A stretch of 64,000 nt of DNA from NCBI RefSeq assembly GCF_000620705.1, contig NZ_KK211166.1, positions 809,692 through 873,691 on the forward strand, in the 5' to 3' direction. The DNA is from Nocardioides sp. URHA0020 (GTDB lineage: Bacteria; Actinomycetota; Actinomycetes; Propionibacteriales; Nocardioidaceae). Position 1 is the first letter of the stretch. Every line of letters begins with the position of its first letter. Positions 61,317 to 64,000 of this stretch are shown one piece after another. The notes under the pieces are model-generated. The model did no database searches. It was not told the DNA's origin and saw nothing but the letters and a program-made list of their open reading frames with translations. The translations under genes and the position numbers were made by a program.

Positions 61317-62126
61317 CTACCGCGCCGCCAGGTAGGCGAGCTGCGCACGCACCGAGAGCTCGGCCGCGCCCCACAGCGACTCGTCGACGTCGGCGTACAC
61401 GACCTCGACCATCCGCCGCGGCAGCGTCTCGTCCTCGGCGGAGTCGGCGGCGAGGACGAGGCCGAGCTCGGAGACGGCCCGCTCGACCTGAGCAAGCCGC
61501 TCGCGCCGATGGGCCAGGTAGAGGTCCAGGACGCCGAGGGCGTCGTCGAGCACCGGGCCGTGCGCCGGCCACAGCGTGCGCACCTCGCCGGAGACGACGA
61601 GCGAGCGCATCCGCTCGATGGACGAGAAGTACGCACCGAGCTGGCCGTCGGGGTGCGCCACCACCGTCGTGCCGCGTCCCAGCACCATGTCGCCGGTCAG
61701 CAGCGCGCCGTCGGCGGGCAGCACGAACGACACCGAGTCGGCGGTGTGCCCCGGGGTGGTCACCACCCGCACCGACAGCCCGTCGACGCTGAGGTCCTCG
61801 CCGTCGCGCAACGGGTCGCCGTCCAGGCAGTACGCCGGGTCGACGGCTCGGACCGCACAGCCCTTGGCCCGCGCGAACTCGTGCGCCACCTCGGCGTGGT
61901 CGTAGTGGTGGTGGGTGAGCAGCACCAGCCCGACGTCGCCGAGCTCGCTCACCAGCCGGTCGAGGTGGCCGTCCTGGATCGGACCGGGGTCGACGACGAC
62001 GACCTGGCTCGCTCCCGGCTCCCGCAGCACCCAGGTGTTGGTGCCGTCGAGGGTCATCAGGTTCGGGTTCGGGGCCAGCAGGCACTCGCCGCGCTCGCCG
62101 TACGACCCGCCGCTCCAGCCGGTCAC
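61317..62126 (-). CDS. MBL-fold metallo-hydrolase
   Basis: A 269-residue metallo-beta-lactamase-fold protein with metal motif LLTHHHYDHAEVAHEF, TTPGHTADS for the third His, and LLTGDMVLGRG for the Asp. It is the orthologue by position of Rv3677c. The relatives resemble LACTB2-type hydrolases or nucleases; the substrate is not known. The GTG start overlaps the stop of the upstream nudix gene (GTGA). It is the last gene of the DUF4177-ridA-nudix-MBL operon. Confidence 0.9.
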   Translation of the reverse strand: MTGWSGGSYGERGECLLAPNPNLMTLDGTNTWVLREPGASQVVVVDPGPIQDGHLDRLVSELGDVGLVLLTHHHYDHAEVAHEFARAKGCAVRAVDPAYCLDGDPLRDGEDLSVDGLSVRVVTTPGHTADSVSFVLPADGALLTGDMVLGRGTTVVAHPDGQLGAYFSSIERMRSLVVSGEVRTLWPAHGPVLDDALGVLDLYLAHRRERLAQVERAVSELGLVLAADSAEDETLPRRMVEVVYADVDESLWGAAELSVRAQLAYLAAR

Positions 62127-62992
62127 GGACGCCGCCGGGCCGCCACCAGTGGCCGCAGCCGGTCGGGCATCGACAGGGTCCAGCCCTCGCCGAGCGGCTC
62201 CACCGACGGCGTGAACATCTCGACCGAGCGCGACGCGGCGACCGCCAGCACCTCCTCGGGCGACGAGTGCTCGCCGACCTCCATCGAGGTGAGGTACGTC
62301 GGCGGCATCAGCGCCAGGTCCCCGGCGTCGGCCTGCTCCGCGGCCACCCGGGCCGGGATCCACTCCACCGACGACGACTCGCTCGACACGTCGCGGGTGA
62401 CCTGGCCGGTCGGCAGCGAGGCGACGAAGAACCACGTGCGGTAGCGCTTCGGCTCGAAGACCGGGGTCAGCCAGGCGTCCCAGACGCCGAGCAGGTCGGT
62501 GCGCAGCACCAGACCGCGACGGTTGAGGAAGTCGGTCAGCGACAGCTCGCGCGACTCGAGCGCGACCCGGTCCGCCTCCCAGTCGTCACCGGTCGTGTCG
62601 GCCACGACGTTGGTCTCCGACGTGCCGGCCAGCAGCACGCCCGACTCCTCGAAGGTCTCGCGCACGGCGGCGCACACCAGCGCCCGCGCGGTCTCCTCGT
62701 CGCAGCCGAGGCGGGCCGCCCACTCGAGCGGGGTCGGGCCCGCCCATGCCACGGCCGCGTCGAAGTCGCGCCTGTCGACGCCACCTCCCGGGTAGACGCA
62801 CATGCCACCGGCGAAGTCCATCGACACCTGGCGTCGCAGGAAGTAGAGTTCCGGGCCCTGGTCCGAGGCGCGCATCAGGAGCACGGTCGCCGCGTTGCGC
62901 GGCTCGGCCGGCGCCTGCCGGCCCTCCTCGAACTCGCGCGCGACCTCGACCAGCCGGTCCGGCAGCGGGACCGGCGGGAGGGGGATCCTCAC
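62123..62992 (-). CDS. NUDIX-domain hydrolase with split Nudix box
   Basis: A 289-residue Nudix-fold protein (AATVLLMRASDQGPELYFLR opens the domain). The usual box is interrupted: the GGGVDRRDF part is separated from RETFEESGVLL by about 40 residues, a layout known in the NUDT19/NUDT7-like branch that acts on CoA derivatives. The GTG overlaps the ridA stop (GTGA), and its stop overlaps the MBL start. The substrate is uncertain. Confidence 0.85.
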   Translation of the reverse strand: MRIPLPPVPLPDRLVEVAREFEEGRQAPAEPRNAATVLLMRASDQGPELYFLRRQVSMDFAGGMCVYPGGGVDRRDFDAAVAWAGPTPLEWAARLGCDEETARALVCAAVRETFEESGVLLAGTSETNVVADTTGDDWEADRVALESRELSLTDFLNRRGLVLRTDLLGVWDAWLTPVFEPKRYRTWFFVASLPTGQVTRDVSSESSSVEWIPARVAAEQADAGDLALMPPTYLTSMEVGEHSSPEEVLAVAASRSVEMFTPSVEPLGEGWTLSMPDRLRPLVAARRRP

Positions 62993-63453
62993 TGCGAGAC
63001 CCGTACGACGATCTCCACCTCGACCGGCGCGTCCAGGGGCAGCACGGGCACGCCCACGGCGGAGCGCGCATGGATGCCGGCGTCGCCGAAGACCTTGCCC
63101 AGCAGCTCGGAGGCGCCGTTGGCGACCTGCGGCTGGCCGGTGAAGTCGGGCGTCGAGGCCACGAACGCGACGACCTTCACGACCTGCGCGACCCGGTCGA
63201 GGTCACCGATCACGGACTTCACGGCCGCGATGGCGTTGAGGGCGCACTGCTGCGCGGCCTCCTTCGCCTCCTCGGGGCCGATGTCGCCACCGACCTTGCC
63301 GGTGTACATCAGCTCGCCGTTCTTCATCGGCAGCTGGCCGGAGGTGAAGACCAGGTCGCCGGAGGTGACCGCCGGGACGTACACCGCCACCGGCGTCGGC
63401 ACCTCGGGCACGGACAGGCCGAGCTCGGCCAGCCGGTCCTCGGGGGCGCTCAT
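62989..63453 (-). CDS. RidA-family protein
   Basis: A 154-residue RidA/YjgF-family protein: VTSGDLVFTSGQLPMKNGEL, the segment ALNAIAAVKSVIGDLDRVAQ, and the closing VGVPVLPLDAPVEVEIVVRV. Enzymes of the family hydrolyse reactive enamines or imines from PLP enzymes. The Arg of canonical RidA active sites is not evident at its usual place near the end, so it may belong to a sibling subfamily. The ATG overlaps the stop of the small DUF4177 gene (ATGA). Confidence 0.88.
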   Translation of the reverse strand: MSAPEDRLAELGLSVPEVPTPVAVYVPAVTSGDLVFTSGQLPMKNGELMYTGKVGGDIGPEEAKEAAQQCALNAIAAVKSVIGDLDRVAQVVKVVAFVASTPDFTGQPQVANGASELLGKVFGDAGIHARSAVGVPVLPLDAPVEVEIVVRVSQ

Positions 63454-63605
63454 GCGACCGGCCGCTTGAAGTAGCCGACCAGGTTCTCGGGGTTCATCCC
63501 GGGTGCGACCTGGACCAGCTCCCACCCGTCGGCCCCGAAGTTGTCCAGGATCTGCTTCGCCGCGTGCGTGAGGATCGGCGCGGTCAGGTACTCCCACTTC
63601 GTCAT
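63450..63605 (-). CDS. small DUF4177-type protein
   Basis: A 51-residue protein: it begins MTKWEYLTAPILTHAAKQIL and continues DNFGADGWELVQVAPGM to a short tail YFKRPVA. The WEY ... DGWELV pattern is that of DUF4177 proteins, which accompany ridA in many actinobacteria. Its stop overlaps the ridA ATG (ATGA), so the two are translationally coupled. The function is unknown. Confidence 0.85.
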   Translation of the reverse strand: MTKWEYLTAPILTHAAKQILDNFGADGWELVQVAPGMNPENLVGYFKRPVA

Positions 63606-63642
63606 GCCCGGCACCCTACTCGGGGCGCCGGCGCACGGTGGG

Positions 63643-64000
63643 TCAGGCGGAGCGTACGGCGGCGGGGGTGCCTCGGCGGGAGGCGTGGCGAGCGGCGACG
63701 GAGGCGGCGTAGGTGGCGCGGCGGCGGGCCACGATGCCGGCCTGGTCGGTGGTGGTGGTGTCGAGGAGGTCGGGCTCGAGGGCGGCGGCGAGGGCGCCGC
63801 GCAGCAGCACGAGGGCTTCGGCGCGCAGCTGGGAGATCCGGGACTCGGTGACGCCGAGCTCGGCGGCGATCTCGGCCATGGGGCGCTCTTCGAGGAAGTA
63901 GCCGCGTACGACGGCGCGCAGGCGCTCGGGGAGCTCCTCGATGGCGTCGGTGAGGTACTCGACCTGCTCGGTGCGCTCGAGGACCTCGGCGGGCCCGGGG
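63643..64000 (-). CDS. FliA/WhiG-type sigma factor, 5' part outside window
   Basis: The C-terminal 118 residues of a sigma-70-family factor; the frame is open at the window edge. Region 4 is clear: AIEELPERLRAVVRGYFLEE, then MAEIAAELGVTESRISQLRA with the HTH. This form, with SRISQLRAEA, is typical of the FliA/WhiG group that controls motility or sporulation genes. A tail of about 50 residues (TTTTDQAGIVARRRATYA onward) follows the HTH and is unusual in length. Regions 1-3 lie beyond base 64000. Confidence 0.85.
   Translation of the reverse strand, partial: PGPAEVLERTEQVEYLTDAIEELPERLRAVVRGYFLEERPMAEIAAELGVTESRISQLRAEALVLLRGALAAALEPDLLDTTTTDQAGIVARRRATYAASVAARHASRRGTPAAVRSA

Overview
The window is high-G+C actinobacterial DNA. 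The right half (about 31.6-64 kb) reads like the chromosome of a Nocardioides-type actinomycete. It has an ssd-tadA pair, an assimilatory nitrate operon with a HemD-winged-helix fusion, actP-acs, and the conserved crp / nth-tlpA-nudix-marP / MBL-nudix-ridA neighbourhood also known from mycobacteria (Rv3671c-Rv3678c region). The genus is inferred from gene content and gene order only.

Left region (1-18.6 kb): an accessory cluster of five alpha/beta hydrolases (1900, 2767, 8979, 10146, 16847), a UlaG-like metallo-hydrolase, a crotonase, four large LuxR-type (LAL/MalT-like) regulators (1, 4469, 11103, 13870), an AraC regulator and a small winged-helix protein. Two of the LuxR genes are close paralogues in inverted orientation around a three-gene hydrolase operon.

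18.6-22.6 kb: a roughly 20-bp-spaced array of GTGTCC motifs, a decayed gene whose C-terminal part looks like a PD-(D/E)XK nuclease, and an uncharacterised protein with a YozE-like segment and a zinc ribbon.

22.8-31.6 kb: a complete Tn7-like transposition operon, tniQ1-tnsA-tnsB-tnsC-tniQ2, with every junction overlapping. It is followed by a recognisable transposon end: terminal TGT/ACA plus AGTTGACGG-type repeats spaced 20 bp. This end lies inside tadA, exactly after the codons for GHEGG. The rest of tadA and its usual downstream tad genes are not found to the left. The other transposon end therefore probably lies outside the window, and most or all of the left half may be its cargo.

31.6-41 kb: truncated tadA, a frameshifted ssd, a HAD-IB phosphatase, a Fic-like protein, a methyltransferase, and a LytS/LytTR two-component pair translationally coupled to a small membrane protein and a sodium:solute symporter. 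A histidine phosphatase follows.

41-51 kb (minus strand): nitrate assimilation operon narK-nasA-FAD/BFD reductase-nirB-nirD-hemD(HTH)-cbiX, then a globin. It covers nitrate uptake, reduction to ammonium, siroheme supply and probably NO protection.

51-64 kb: DUF485-actP and acs (acetate uptake and activation), nhaA, a holin-like membrane protein, the nth-tlpA-nudix-marP operon, crp, a five-gene minus-strand run (DUF4177-ridA-nudix-MBL) and the 3' part of a FliA/WhiG-type sigma factor cut by the window edge.
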